Assembly: GCA_020848545.1 (NCBI GenBank)
Contig: JADLHZ010000006.1
Span: forward strand, 1-64,000
DNA: 64,000 bases
DNA from: Deltaproteobacteria bacterium
GTDB lineage: Bacteria > Myxococcota > JADLHZ01
Direction of reading: 5' to 3'
Part shown: piece after piece, positions 16,244 through 25,858 of the stretch
Layout of the letters: every line of letters begins with the position of its first letter
How positions within the stretch are numbered: the stretch's first letter is position 1
Program-made: the position numbers and the translations under genes
Notes under the pieces: generated by a model
Told to the model about the DNA's origin: nothing
What the model saw: the letters and a program-made list of their open reading frames with translations, nothing else
Database searches by the model: none

Positions 16244-17992
16244 ATGGCCCGAATCAACCGCGGCTCCTTGGTCCTTTCCACGCAGTCTCTGACCTATTGG
16301 ACAGGTCTGGACGAGGACGAAGCTCTGCTCCTTCGGGCTTGCGCGGCGACCGATGCCCGGGTGCGTGCGCGCAGGCCCGAAGACGCAGAGGGCCTCCTCG
16401 GGCCGAGTCACGTCGCGCGCTGTCGTGACGCCATCGCGAGGATGCCGGCGGCCGATCGGCGGCTCTGCGGGGCGACGTTCTTGGCGCTGGCGAGCGAGAC
16501 GAAGCGCGATCTCTATCTGAAGGCGATGGCGGCGACGGCGTCGCGGTGGATCGCCGAAGACAACGCTGCATCCCTGCGCGAGGAGCTCCAGCGCTACGCT
16601 GCCGCGATCTCTCCGATGAGCGACGCCGACGCTGCGCGCGCGTCGTCGATCGCCGCGCGGCCGGCGGACGGCACGCTGCGCGAGCCGCGGCTCTACCAAC
16701 AGTACCTGACGACCTGCGTGCCGAGCGCGGTGCTCGTCGCCGAGAGCGAAGCGAGTCCGGCGCGTGGGCTCGCCCTGTCGGATTACCGGACGCGCGGCGC
16801 CGCGCAGATCGATCTGCTCGAACGCTACGGGGGTGCCGCGACCGCGCGCGCCGATCTCTCGCTCGGCTACGACGTGGCGAGCTGGGTCACGTCCGAGCGC
16901 GCGAGCGTGCACCGCTGGCTGCTCGACGTGCTCGTCGAGGTCGTGTCCTTCGGGCGCGTGACGACCTTCTCGTTCAACGGCGATCGCGCGTTGACCGAGC
17001 GCCTCGCGCAGCGCTTGCTTGCGGACGAACGCGTCGCCTTGGCGTGGGCCGACGCCGGACGCGCGCCCTCGGCCACCGAGCTCACGGCGTTGCGCGCGGT
17101 CTACGCGGCGGCGCCGGCAGACCACGCAACGTTCGAGGCGTTCCTCGCGGCGGCGCACAAGCGGCCCGAGATGGTCCACCGCACGGTCCTCGACGCGATC
17201 GCAAAGGACGCGGGGGCGATGCTCTCGTTTCACGCCAATCCCTACAGCTCGCTCGACAGCGAGGCCGCCGATCGCTTGTTCGAGCGGCTGAGCGAGGAGC
17301 GTAAGGCGCAGCTCGACGTGCGTTCGCCCGAAGCGCTCGTCGAGCACATGCGCGCCGACGACACTGGCCGGCGCACGCTCGCCTATATTCGCGCGCGGGC
17401 GTTGCTCCCTCGCGCCGGTCGCGACGATCGCCGAGTGCTCGCCGACATCTCCGCCGGCCGCGATCCGATCCCGGACGAGCAGCAAGTGGCCGCGGCGCGG
17501 CGGGTGCTCGCCGAGACCGGAGGCGCGCTCGGCCTGCACGACGAACGCGCGCTGCTCACCGCGCTGTCGTTCCGCTACGGGAAGAAAGGCATGAAGATGG
17601 AGGAGCTGGTGCCGCGGCTCTCACCGACCACCGGCGCGCAGTACGAGACGGCGTCCTTCACTGGCCGCGCGGCGCAGATGGACAGGATCACGCGCGCGCT
17701 TCGCGAAGGGTACGACGTGCCCTTCGTCGTCGAGAATCCGGCGCACGCGATGATCTTCACCGATGTGCGAACCACTCCAGCAGGCCGTTCGTTCCTCATT
17801 CAGGATCCGTGGACCGGCGTCGCCACGTGGGCGAGCGAGACCGACGTGACGAGCGGCAGGTTCGCGCTCCGCATTGGCCTCGGACAGCCGACGCCGCTCG
17901 CGCAGCTCTCGGCCGTGCTGCCCGCGTTCCTCCGCGGCCACGCCGGGACTTCGGCGACGCGCCTGACCTACGTCTGGCTGCCCGCGAGCTGA
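16244..17992 (+). CDS. putative papain-like (C39-like) cysteine peptidase with long helical insertion
   Basis: The 582-residue protein starts at the ATG preceded by AAGGTGG; reading further upstream enters the riboswitch region. No signal peptide is visible. Three elements fit a papain/C39-like fold in the expected order: Cys158 in QYLTTCVPSAVLV, His501 in ENPAHAMIF, and Asp521 in FLIQDPWTG. His plus a DPWTG segment about 20 residues later is a hallmark of C39-like domains. The Cys and His are separated by about 340 residues of mostly helical, charged sequence, much longer than usual. It might be a processed protease or effector-like protein. Family assignment is by motif only. Confidence 0.45.
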   Translation: MARINRGSLVLSTQSLTYWTGLDEDEALLLRACAATDARVRARRPEDAEGLLGPSHVARCRDAIARMPAADRRLCGATFLALASETKRDLYLKAMAATASRWIAEDNAASLREELQRYAAAISPMSDADAARASSIAARPADGTLREPRLYQQYLTTCVPSAVLVAESEASPARGLALSDYRTRGAAQIDLLERYGGAATARADLSLGYDVASWVTSERASVHRWLLDVLVEVVSFGRVTTFSFNGDRALTERLAQRLLADERVALAWADAGRAPSATELTALRAVYAAAPADHATFEAFLAAAHKRPEMVHRTVLDAIAKDAGAMLSFHANPYSSLDSEAADRLFERLSEERKAQLDVRSPEALVEHMRADDTGRRTLAYIRARALLPRAGRDDRRVLADISAGRDPIPDEQQVAAARRVLAETGGALGLHDERALLTALSFRYGKKGMKMEELVPRLSPTTGAQYETASFTGRAAQMDRITRALREGYDVPFVVENPAHAMIFTDVRTTPAGRSFLIQDPWTGVATWASETDVTSGRFALRIGLGQPTPLAQLSAVLPAFLRGHAGTSATRLTYVWLPAS

Positions 17993-18055
17993 GCCGAATT
18001 TCCTGGCGCATTTCCCTTGCGCCGCGCGCCAGCATCGAGGACAGTCCCACCCCTT

Positions 18056-18601
18056 ATGCTCTTTGCCCTGTCGCTGGCTCTTCTCACGGCAGCACCGACG
18101 CCACACGACCGCCTCGTGACGGTCCTCAGCCGCATCGAGGACTGGCCGACGCAGAAAGATCTCGCGAAGATCACGCCGGAGCCGGCCGGTCTGCTCGCCG
18201 ACGTGGCGGCAGATCAGCGCGAGCACGCCTACGTGCGTGAACGCGCGATCGCGCTCCTCGGCGCCTACCCGAGCAACGCCGTCGCTCTCGAGCTCATCCG
18301 TCTGACGAAGGATCGCACGCCGGCCATTCGGCAGAGCGCCGCCGCCGTGCTCGGCCGCCACTTTGGCGCGTCGCAGCCGGACGAGGTGCTCGTCGCGTTG
18401 AAGCCGCTGTTGAAGGACACGAACAAGAGCGTGCGCAAGCAGGCGATCCGCGCGATCTCGTATGTGCACAAACGCGAAGTCGTCGGCGTGCTCACGCAGC
18501 GGCTCGCGCTCGAGAACGATCCGGCGCTGCGCGAGTTCCTCTATCACCGCGCGCTACAGCTCGAAGCGACCTTCGAGAAGAACACCGTCGCCGCGCGGTA
18601 G
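18056..18601 (+). CDS. secreted HEAT-repeat protein
   Basis: The 181-residue product starts with a short signal peptide (MLFALSLALLTAAPTP). About four helical pairs with HEAT/PBS-lyase character follow: AYVRERAIALLGAYPS, PAIRQSAAAVLGRHFG and KSVRKQAIRAISYVHKREVV. Such repeats usually form a protein-protein interaction solenoid. The export signal places it in the periplasm. An upstream in-frame start 13 codons earlier would bury the signal, so the MLFAL start was preferred. It lies 36 bp ahead of mutL on the same strand and may share its transcript, although no functional tie is apparent. Confidence 0.65.
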   Translation: MLFALSLALLTAAPTPHDRLVTVLSRIEDWPTQKDLAKITPEPAGLLADVAADQREHAYVRERAIALLGAYPSNAVALELIRLTKDRTPAIRQSAAAVLGRHFGASQPDEVLVALKPLLKDTNKSVRKQAIRAISYVHKREVVGVLTQRLALENDPALREFLYHRALQLEATFEKNTVAAR

Positions 18602-18637
18602 ACGATCGCAATCCGTCTCTGCTAGCAACGCCGGCCC

Positions 18638-20410
18638 ATGACGGTCGCGCGCCTCCCCGACACGCTGATCAGCCAAATCGCCGCCGGAGAAGTGATCGAG
18701 CGGCCCGCGAGCGTCGTCAAAGAGCTCGTCGAGAACGCGATCGACGCCGGCAGCAAGCGCATCGAGGTCGAGCTCGAAGAGGGCGGCCTGCAACGCATCG
18801 TCGTCACCGATGACGGCAGCGGCATGACGCCGGAGGACGCGGCGCTCGCGGTCGAGCGGCACGCGACGAGCAAGCTCCAGAGCCAAGACGATCTCTTCCG
18901 CATCGCGACGCTCGGTTTTCGCGGCGAGGCGCTGCCGTCGATCGCGAGCGTCAGCCGCTTCGAGCTGTGTACGCGGCCGATGGCCCGTGACGCGGCGTTC
19001 GTCCTGCGCATCGACGGTGGCGAAGTGCGGGCGCCGGAAGAGCGGGGCGCGCCGGTTGGGACGCGGATGAGCGCCGCCGATCTCTTCTTCAACCAGCCGG
19101 CGCGCAAGAAGTTCCAAAAGACGCCGGCCACCGAGCAGTCGCACTGCGTGAACGCCGTGCTGCGCATCGGCCTCGCTTATCCCGACGTGCGCATGATCGT
19201 GCGCGCGAAGAATCGTACCTTGCTCGACTTGCCGCGCGCGGCTGCCGATCCAAGGGAGCGCATCGCCGCCGGGCTCGGCGCCGGGATCGCGCCGAAGCTC
19301 TATCCGTTCTCGCTGGAGCAAGACGGCGTACGGGTGCACGGTTTTGCCGGGGACCCCGAGCTGCAGGCCTCGGACGCCAGGAACCTCTATATATATGTCA
19401 ACGGCCGCTTCGTGCGGGACCGGCTGCTGCAACGGGCGGCCTTGGAAGGGTATCGCTCGCTGCTCCCGCACGGGCGCTTTCCGACCCTCGTGCTCTTCGT
19501 GGACGTGCCGGCGGCGACGGTCGACGTGAACGTGCACCCGCAGAAGTTCGAGGTGCGCTTTCACGAGGGGCAGCGGATCTTCGGGCTCGTCCTCAAGGCG
19601 ATCGGCGAGACGCTGGCGAAGACGCCGTGGCTAGAGCGCGGTGGCGGGCGGGTGTATCGGCTCGAAGATTCGGCGGCGAGCAGGGTGGGGGTCGTGAGGC
19701 CGGCGGCCGGGCTGTTCGAGCGGCCGGCGGTGAGCAGCGACCGCGGGGAAAGACCGGCGACGGCGGTGTCAACGGCGACGGCGGTGTCAACGGCGACGGA
19801 AACGAACGACACCTTGCTCGGGCGCGGGTTCTTTTCGTCGCTGCGGATTCTGTCGCAGTTCTCGAACCTCTATATTCTCTGCGAAGGCGACGGCAGCGAG
19901 CTCATCGTCGTCGATCAGCACGCGGCGCACGAGCGGATCACCTTCGAGCGGCTGTTGAACGCGTGGGACGCCGGCCGTGTGCCGCAGCAGCGCTTGCTCT
20001 TTCCTCTGACTTTGAAGGTGCGCCCGGACGTCGTCGCGCTGGTCGAGGAGAACGCCGAGACGCTCGCGCGTGTCGGGCTCGACCTGCAGGCCTTCGGTGA
20101 GGACACGATCGCGATCAAAGCCGTGCCGGCGATCGTCAAAGAGTCGCGCGCCAAGGCCTACGCCGAAGAGACGATCGCCGAGCTGACCGAGTCCGGGAAG
20201 ACGGCGCCGCAAGAGCTCGCGCACGGGATCCTCGCGCGCATCGCCTGCCACGCCTCGGTGCGCTCTGGCGATTCGCTGACGATGCAAGAGATGCAAGCGT
20301 TGCTCGTCGAGCTCGACGGCGTCGATTGCGGCGTTCGTTGCCCGCACGGCCGGCCGGTCGTCGCGCGGGTGTCTCGCGACGCCGTCGGCCGCTGGTTCGA
20401 GCGCGGATGA
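18638..20410 (+). CDS. mutL: DNA mismatch repair protein MutL (endonuclease type)
   Basis: MutL couples mismatch recognition by MutS to strand processing. The 590-residue protein has the GHKL ATPase motifs at the N-terminus (ELVENAIDAG, TDDGSGM, TLGFRGEALPSI). The C-terminal dimerisation/nuclease domain has DQHAAHERITFE from about residue 426, which fits the metal-binding DQHA(X)2E(X)4E motif. It also has CPHGRP near residue 568. MutL of this type nicks DNA itself, unlike the E. coli protein, and so does not need MutH. The linker contains a small tandem repeat. The stop overlaps the start of the downstream dipeptidase gene (ATGA). Confidence 0.96.
   Translation: MTVARLPDTLISQIAAGEVIERPASVVKELVENAIDAGSKRIEVELEEGGLQRIVVTDDGSGMTPEDAALAVERHATSKLQSQDDLFRIATLGFRGEALPSIASVSRFELCTRPMARDAAFVLRIDGGEVRAPEERGAPVGTRMSAADLFFNQPARKKFQKTPATEQSHCVNAVLRIGLAYPDVRMIVRAKNRTLLDLPRAAADPRERIAAGLGAGIAPKLYPFSLEQDGVRVHGFAGDPELQASDARNLYIYVNGRFVRDRLLQRAALEGYRSLLPHGRFPTLVLFVDVPAATVDVNVHPQKFEVRFHEGQRIFGLVLKAIGETLAKTPWLERGGGRVYRLEDSAASRVGVVRPAAGLFERPAVSSDRGERPATAVSTATAVSTATETNDTLLGRGFFSSLRILSQFSNLYILCEGDGSELIVVDQHAAHERITFERLLNAWDAGRVPQQRLLFPLTLKVRPDVVALVEENAETLARVGLDLQAFGEDTIAIKAVPAIVKESRAKAYAEETIAELTESGKTAPQELAHGILARIACHASVRSGDSLTMQEMQALLVELDGVDCGVRCPHGRPVVARVSRDAVGRWFERG
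19755..19799 (+). repeat. mutL: 18-bp tandem repeat in the mutL linker
   Basis: An 18-bp unit (CGGCGACGGCGGTGTCAA) occurs twice in tandem with a 9-bp partial third copy. It encodes a repeated Thr-Ala-Val-Ser unit in the flexible linker between the ATPase and C-terminal domains. Copy-number change would stay in frame. Confidence 0.85.
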
Positions 20411-21573
20411 AGCGGCGCGTCGCGATCGCCGCCGCGACGATCGTGGCGCTCTCGGCCGCCGGCTTCTTCGTCCTCGCCGCGCCGATCACGGATCGCCAGA
20501 TGAACCGCGTCGTGCGGCCGAAGCTGATTCCGAAGCCGAGCGCCGCGGCCGAAGCGTTGATGAAGGCGCAGCCGATCGTCGATCTGCACGCCGACACGTT
20601 GCTCTGGGGCCGCGATCTGCTCGCGAAGAACGCGCACGGCCACGTCGACTTGCCGCGCTTGGAAGCCGGCGGCGTCGGCCTCCAGATCTTCGACGCCGTC
20701 ACGAAGACGCCGCGCCACCTGAACATCGAGAAGAACGACGACTCGACCGACAACGTGCGCTTGCTCGGGATCGCCGAGCACTGGCCGCCGCGCGCGTTGA
20801 CGAGCTTGCTCGCGCGCGCCGAGCTGCAGGCCGATCGTCTTCACGAGGCCGCCGCCGCGTCGGAGGGTCGGCTCCGCGTCATCGGCACGCGCGCCGAGCT
20901 GCAAGCGTTGCTCGACGCGCGCAAGAACGGCGCGCGCACAACCGGCGCCATGCTCGGGATCGAAGGTGCGCATGCGTTGGAAGGCGAGGTCGCGAACCTG
21001 GCCAAGCTCAGGGACAAAGGCTTTCGCGTCATCGGCCTGGCGCACTTCTTCGACAACAGCTTCGCCGGCTCCGCGCACGGCGTGAAGAAGGGCGGGCTCA
21101 GCGCCGATGGCCGCGCGCTCGTCAAGGCGATCGAAGAGAACGCGATGGTCGTCGACCTCGCGCACAGCTCGCAGCAGACGATCGCCGACGTGCTCGCGCT
21201 CGCGACGCGGCCGGTGCTCGTCTCGCACACCGGCGTGCGCGGCACCTGCAGCAATGCGCGCAACTTGAGCGACGAGCAGCTCCGGGCGATCGCCAAGAAC
21301 GGCGGCTTGGTCGGCATCGGCTTCTGGTCGACGGCGGTGTGCGGCGACGATCACGCGGCGATCGTGCGCGCGGTGAAGCATGCCATCGCGATCGCCGGCG
21401 TCGATCACGTCGCCTTCGGGAGTGACTACGACGGGACCGTGATCGTGCCCTTCGACGCGAGCGGTTTACCCGAGCTCATCCAAGCGCTGCTCGACGCCAA
21501 CATTGCCTCCGAGCACGTGGCGAAGATCATGGGTCAGAACGCGCTGCGCTTCTTCGCTGCCGCGTTGCCTTAG
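20407..21573 (+). CDS. membrane dipeptidase (peptidase M19, renal dipeptidase family)
   Basis: This 388-residue zinc dipeptidase family member has an N-terminal hydrophobic segment (about residues 5-25) that is either a signal or a membrane anchor. Metal-site motifs are in place: DLHADT (His61, Asp63), GIEGAHAL with its metal-bridging Glu, VLVSHTGVRG and HVAFGSDYDG. The family cleaves dipeptides including those with D-residues at the C-terminal position. In bacteria it is thought to take part in dipeptide or cell-wall peptide salvage. The ATG overlaps the mutL stop, implying translational coupling, although no functional link to mismatch repair is obvious. Confidence 0.9.
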   Translation: MKRRVAIAAATIVALSAAGFFVLAAPITDRQMNRVVRPKLIPKPSAAAEALMKAQPIVDLHADTLLWGRDLLAKNAHGHVDLPRLEAGGVGLQIFDAVTKTPRHLNIEKNDDSTDNVRLLGIAEHWPPRALTSLLARAELQADRLHEAAAASEGRLRVIGTRAELQALLDARKNGARTTGAMLGIEGAHALEGEVANLAKLRDKGFRVIGLAHFFDNSFAGSAHGVKKGGLSADGRALVKAIEENAMVVDLAHSSQQTIADVLALATRPVLVSHTGVRGTCSNARNLSDEQLRAIAKNGGLVGIGFWSTAVCGDDHAAIVRAVKHAIAIAGVDHVAFGSDYDGTVIVPFDASGLPELIQALLDANIASEHVAKIMGQNALRFFAAALP

Positions 21574-21992
21574 GCGCTCTTCTTTTCCTCGTCGTAGGCC
21601 TCTTTGTCGCCCGCGCTCGGTCGTGCCAGCACCATCGCGAACATTGCGACCGCGCAAAACGCGCCGAGCACTTCGAGCGCCGCGCCCATGAAGAAGAGGA
21701 CGAGGCCGAACACCGCGACGGACTCGCAGAGCGCCCAGCGTACGAGGCAGTAGGCCTGATAGGGCAGCGTCTTGGCGAGCACGCCGCGCAGCCCGAAGAC
21801 GGCGCCCACGTTGGCGAGCGCGATGACGCCGATGACTTGCGTCATCGTTCTCAAGAGCTCGGGGTCTCCGGGCTCGCGCTTCAAGGGACCGTAAACACCG
21901 AGCGCGGCATAGATGAGCACGCTCGCGAAGAGCGCGATCCACAACATCCAGAGCGTCTGCGGCTGAGGGTCTGCGGGTGATGGGTCTGCCAT
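21570..21992 (-). CDS. small integral membrane protein (about four helices)
   Basis: The 140-residue protein has four hydrophobic stretches: WMLWIALFASVLIYAALGV, VIGVIALANVGAVFGL, WALCESVAVFGLVLFFMGAAL and AFCAVAMFAMVLA. A short charged tail follows (DKEAYDEEKKSA). I chose the MADPSP start; an in-frame ATG six codons upstream is possible. The 3' end overlaps that of the convergent dipeptidase gene by 4 bp. The family is not recognised and no function can be proposed. Confidence 0.6.
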   Translation of the reverse strand: MADPSPADPQPQTLWMLWIALFASVLIYAALGVYGPLKREPGDPELLRTMTQVIGVIALANVGAVFGLRGVLAKTLPYQAYCLVRWALCESVAVFGLVLFFMGAALEVLGAFCAVAMFAMVLARPSAGDKEAYDEEKKSA

Positions 21993-22084
21993 GGCGTCGC
22001 ACCATGCCACCCTTGTGGTTTCGGGTCACCAGGCGAACCTGACCATTGCACATCGCGTCAGACATTGAGTAATCGGCGCCCCTT

Positions 22085-23887
22085 ATGTCGAATCTCCTAG
22101 AACGCGGCCGCTCGCACACGTGTAACGATCTCACCGGCGCCGATGAAGGCAAGAAGGTCGTCCTCTTCGGCTGGGTCGATTCGCGCCGCGATCACGGCGG
22201 CTGCGTGTTCGTCGACTTGCGCGATCGCTTCGGCAAGACGCAGGTCGTCTTCGATCCGCAGGTGGAGCAAAAGGCGCACGGGCTCGCCGGTGACCTTCGC
22301 AACGAGTACTGCATCGGCATCGAAGGCGTGGTGAAGAGCCGCGGCGGCAACAAGAACCCGAAGCTGCACACCGGCGAGATCGAAGTGCACGCCACGGCGC
22401 TCGACATCTTCAACAAGAGCGAGCCGCCGCCCTTCCTCATCCAGGACGACATCGACACCAACGAGGAGAAGCGGCTCGAGTTCCGCTACCTCGATCTGCG
22501 CCGGCCGCAGCTGCAGAAGAACTTCATCATGCGCCACAAGGCCGCGCAGATCGTGCGCCGGCACCTGGACAGTCATGGCTTCCTCGAGATCGAGACGCCC
22601 TTCCTCGTGAAGTACACGCCGGGCGGCGCGCGGAACTTCTTGGTCCCGCACCGCGTCTATCCTGGAAAGTTCTACGCGCTCGCCGAGAGCCCGCAGCTCT
22701 TCAAGCAGCTGTTCATGGTCGCCGGCTTCGATCGCTACTTCCAGATCGTGCGCTGCTTTCGCGACGAAGATGGCCGCTTGGATCGCCAGCCGGAGTTCAC
22801 GCAGATCGACATCGAGATGTCGTTTCCGACGCAGGATCGCATCTTCGAGATCGTCGAGGGTCTGGTGACCACGGTGTGGAAGGAGTGCCTCGGCGTCGAG
22901 ATCAAGAAGCCTTTTGCGCGCATGGAGTTCGACGAGTCGATGCGCCGCTTCGGCAACGACAAGCCCGACGTGCGCTTCGGCATGGAGCACACCGACCTCA
23001 CCGAGCTCGTCAAGCAGCACGACGGCGGCGGCGTGCCGCTGTTTGCTGACACCGTGAAGAACCCTGCGAACCTCATCAAGGCGCTCGTCGTCCCGGCCAG
23101 CGCGAACCTGAGCCGCACCGAAGCCGACAAGCTCGAAGAGCTCTGCAAAGGCATGGGGAGCAAAGGCCTCGCCCGCGCCAAGCTCGACGAGGCCGGCAAC
23201 TGGACGCAGTCGCCGCTCGCCAAGACGATCAGCGAGGGCATGCGCAGCGCGATCAACCAGGCGACCGGCGCCAAGCCCGGCGACTTGCTCTTGTTTCAGT
23301 TCGGGCGCGCGTCTTTGGTCCACACGGTCATGGCGAACTTGCGCCTGCACCTCGGCAAGAAGCTCGGCCTGATCCGCGACAAGGAGTGGGCGTTTCTCTG
23401 GGTCGTGAACCCGCCCTTGTTCGAGTACGACGAAGACACGAAGACCTGGGCCGCCGCGCATCATGCGTTCACGAAGCCCGTCGATGCGGACTTGCAGCAC
23501 ATCGAGACCGACCCGGGCAAGGTGAAGTGCTTCCGCTACGATCTCGTGTTGAACGGCTTCGAGATCGCCGGTGGCAGCGTGCGCCTCCACGACCCCATCG
23601 TGCAAGGCAAGGTGTTCAAGGCGCTCGGCATCAGCGCCGAAGAAGCGCAGCAGAAGTTCGGCTTCTTGCTGCAAGCGCTGAAGTACGGCGCGCCCCCGCA
23701 CGGCGGCATCGCGCTCGGCTTCGATCGCTTGAACATGCTGCTCACCGGCACCGATTCCTTGCGCGACGTCGTCGCCTACCCGAAGACGCAAAAGGGCGTC
23801 GACCTCATGACCGACGCGCCGAACGAAGTGTCGGCGAAGCAGCTGGAGGAGCTGCACGTCCGGGCGATCATTCCGGCGAAGGCCTAG
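22085..23887 (+). CDS. aspS: aspartyl-tRNA synthetase
   Basis: AspS charges tRNA-Asp and has the class II synthetase fold. The 600-residue length and order of domains match the bacterial type: an N-terminal OB-fold (VVLFGWVDSRRDHGGCVFVDLRDRFG), then motif 2 (FRDEDGRLDRQPEFTQID). An inserted GAD-like domain follows (about 290-420), and motif 3 is near the end (GGIALGFDRLNMLLTG). The loop FLVKYTPGGARNFLVPHR differs slightly from the usual TPEGARDFLVPSR. The sequence does not show whether the enzyme discriminates tRNA-Asp from tRNA-Asn. Confidence 0.97.
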   Translation: MSNLLERGRSHTCNDLTGADEGKKVVLFGWVDSRRDHGGCVFVDLRDRFGKTQVVFDPQVEQKAHGLAGDLRNEYCIGIEGVVKSRGGNKNPKLHTGEIEVHATALDIFNKSEPPPFLIQDDIDTNEEKRLEFRYLDLRRPQLQKNFIMRHKAAQIVRRHLDSHGFLEIETPFLVKYTPGGARNFLVPHRVYPGKFYALAESPQLFKQLFMVAGFDRYFQIVRCFRDEDGRLDRQPEFTQIDIEMSFPTQDRIFEIVEGLVTTVWKECLGVEIKKPFARMEFDESMRRFGNDKPDVRFGMEHTDLTELVKQHDGGGVPLFADTVKNPANLIKALVVPASANLSRTEADKLEELCKGMGSKGLARAKLDEAGNWTQSPLAKTISEGMRSAINQATGAKPGDLLLFQFGRASLVHTVMANLRLHLGKKLGLIRDKEWAFLWVVNPPLFEYDEDTKTWAAAHHAFTKPVDADLQHIETDPGKVKCFRYDLVLNGFEIAGGSVRLHDPIVQGKVFKALGISAEEAQQKFGFLLQALKYGAPPHGGIALGFDRLNMLLTGTDSLRDVVAYPKTQKGVDLMTDAPNEVSAKQLEELHVRAIIPAKA

Positions 23888-23944
23888 CCCGAGATCGACA
23901 AATGCGATGACAAAACGCCGACGGCCGCTCGTATCGGGCCCCAA

Positions 23945-25852
23945 ATGGACACGTGTCGCTTGTCGAAGGCCGTCGCCGGGGTCTACTCGCCCGCTACCTT
24001 GAGAACGCTCGCTTGCGCCGCTGTCTTGCTCGCTGCCTGCACGCCGGCGGCGCCGGCACCGGACCCGAACGCTTCGCTCGCCGCGGAGAGCGACGCGCCA
24101 GCATTCACCGCAAGCTGCCGGCGCAGCGAGACCAGCTGCGACAACCGCTGCTTCAACTTGCAGACCCACCTGCGCAACTGCGGCGCCTGCGGCAACGCGT
24201 GCCGTTCGGGCGAGCTGTGCCAGGCCGGCAAGTGCGTGGCGCCGGGCAGCACCAACGTGACGACCTTCTGCGAGAAGGACACGATCAACTGCGACGGGAA
24301 CACGAAGAAGATCTGCGACGGCGCGGGCGGCTTCTCGGCAAGCGAAGACTGCGGCAGCAACACCTGCGTACCAGGAAAAGGCTGCGTGCTGTGCTTCCCT
24401 GGCACCGGCCGCTGCAACGGCAGCACGTCCGAAGTGTGCAACGAGGACGGCATGGGGCGAACGCCCATGTTCTGCGACCCGGACCAACAGCTCACCTGCC
24501 TCCCGTCGACGGGCCTCTGTGACGGCGCGTGCGCCACCGCGCGCATCGGCTCGAGCTACGTCGGCTGCGAGTACTATCCGACGGTGACGGCCAACGTGGT
24601 GCCGGCGCAGTTTCACTTCGCGGTCGCGGTCGCCAACACGAAGAGCGATCCGGCGAACGTGAAGATCACGCGCGGCGCGGCGACGGTGGCGACGGTGACG
24701 GTGCCGCCGAACGAGATGAGCATCGTTCAGTTGCCGTGGGTGAGCGAGCTGAAGGACGCGTCGGCTTCGGCGCTTCTGCAGGGCGGGGCGTACCACTTGC
24801 GGTCGGATCAGCCGATCACCGTGTATCAATACAACCCGATCGAATACACGCTGAATGGCACCTTCTCGCAGACGAACGACGCGTCGTTGCTCTTGCCGGT
24901 CAACGCGTGGACCGGCGACTATCGCGTGGCGTCGCGCAACCACTATGGCTCGCCGGGCTTCTACGCGATCACGGCGAGCCGCGACGACACGCACGTGACG
25001 GTGACGCCGTCGAAGACCGCGAAGCTCGTGGCGGCGGGCGGCGGCATCAAGGCCGACGGCACCGGCACGATCACGATGAAGGCGGGCGACGTGCTGCAGG
25101 TGATGACGAGCAGCGGCGGCGGCTCGCCGGACGCGTCGGATCTCACGGGCACGCTCATCGCGTCGGACAAGCCGGTGCAAGTCATCGGCGGCCACAAGTG
25201 CACGAACGTGCCGTGGGACGCGTTCGCGTGTGATCACTTAGAGGAGTCGATCCCGCCGCTGCAGAAGCTGTCGTCGCAATATCTCGTGACGGCGCCGCTG
25301 ATCCCGACCGGCGGCGCCGTGCCGAAGGTGCAGATGGTGCGCATCGTCGCCACGGCCGACAACACGACGCTGACCTACGAGCCGCCACAAGCCGGCGCGC
25401 CGACGACGATCGCCTTCGCCGGGGACTACGTCGAGATCGCGAAGTCGGCCACCGACTTTCGCGTCACCGCGAGCGCGAAGGTGATCGTCGCGCAGTACAT
25501 GACCGGGCAATCGCTCGGCGGCAACTCGGGCGATCCGGCGATGATGATCGCGGTGGCGACGCAACAGTACCGCGGTTCCTACCTCTTCCACGCGCCGACG
25601 AACTACGAGAAGAACTTCGTCAACGTCACCGCCCCGGACGGCGCCGCCGTGACCCTCGACGGCAAGCCCGTCACCGGCCTGACGCCGATCGGCACGACCG
25701 GCTTTTCCGTCGCGCGCGTCGAGCTGTCGAACGCCGGCACGGGCAACCATACGATCAGCTCGCCGAAGAAGTTCGGCGTCACCGTCTACGGCTATGGCCA
25801 ATATACGAGCTACTGGTACCCCGGTGGGCTCGATCTCGCTGACGTCTTTTAG
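23945..25852 (+). CDS. IgGFc-binding-type lipoprotein
   Basis: The 635-residue protein has a lipoprotein signal (LLAAC, Cys at about 32). A Cys-rich module follows with CDNRCFNLQTHLRNCGACGNAC, a pattern common in myxobacterial secreted proteins. From about residue 215 it resembles the N-terminal domain of the IgGFc-binding protein family: FHFAVAVANT, PVTVYQYNP-like (QPITVYQYNPI), LLLPVNAWTGDYRVAS and DKPVQVIGGHKC. In myxobacteria these proteins are abundant at the cell surface and are thought to be adhesins. The function remains unproven. It stands alone on its strand, 57 bp after aspS and convergent with the OsmC gene. Confidence 0.78.
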   Translation: MDTCRLSKAVAGVYSPATLRTLACAAVLLAACTPAAPAPDPNASLAAESDAPAFTASCRRSETSCDNRCFNLQTHLRNCGACGNACRSGELCQAGKCVAPGSTNVTTFCEKDTINCDGNTKKICDGAGGFSASEDCGSNTCVPGKGCVLCFPGTGRCNGSTSEVCNEDGMGRTPMFCDPDQQLTCLPSTGLCDGACATARIGSSYVGCEYYPTVTANVVPAQFHFAVAVANTKSDPANVKITRGAATVATVTVPPNEMSIVQLPWVSELKDASASALLQGGAYHLRSDQPITVYQYNPIEYTLNGTFSQTNDASLLLPVNAWTGDYRVASRNHYGSPGFYAITASRDDTHVTVTPSKTAKLVAAGGGIKADGTGTITMKAGDVLQVMTSSGGGSPDASDLTGTLIASDKPVQVIGGHKCTNVPWDAFACDHLEESIPPLQKLSSQYLVTAPLIPTGGAVPKVQMVRIVATADNTTLTYEPPQAGAPTTIAFAGDYVEIAKSATDFRVTASAKVIVAQYMTGQSLGGNSGDPAMMIAVATQQYRGSYLFHAPTNYEKNFVNVTAPDGAAVTLDGKPVTGLTPIGTTGFSVARVELSNAGTGNHTISSPKKFGVTVYGYGQYTSYWYPGGLDLADVF

Positions 25853-25858
25853 GGCGTC

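Noticed and set aside
22097-25237. A 1046-codon minus-strand open frame
   Set aside because: It lies antisense to aspS and the IgGFc-type gene. Long shadow frames are expected at this GC content and codon bias.
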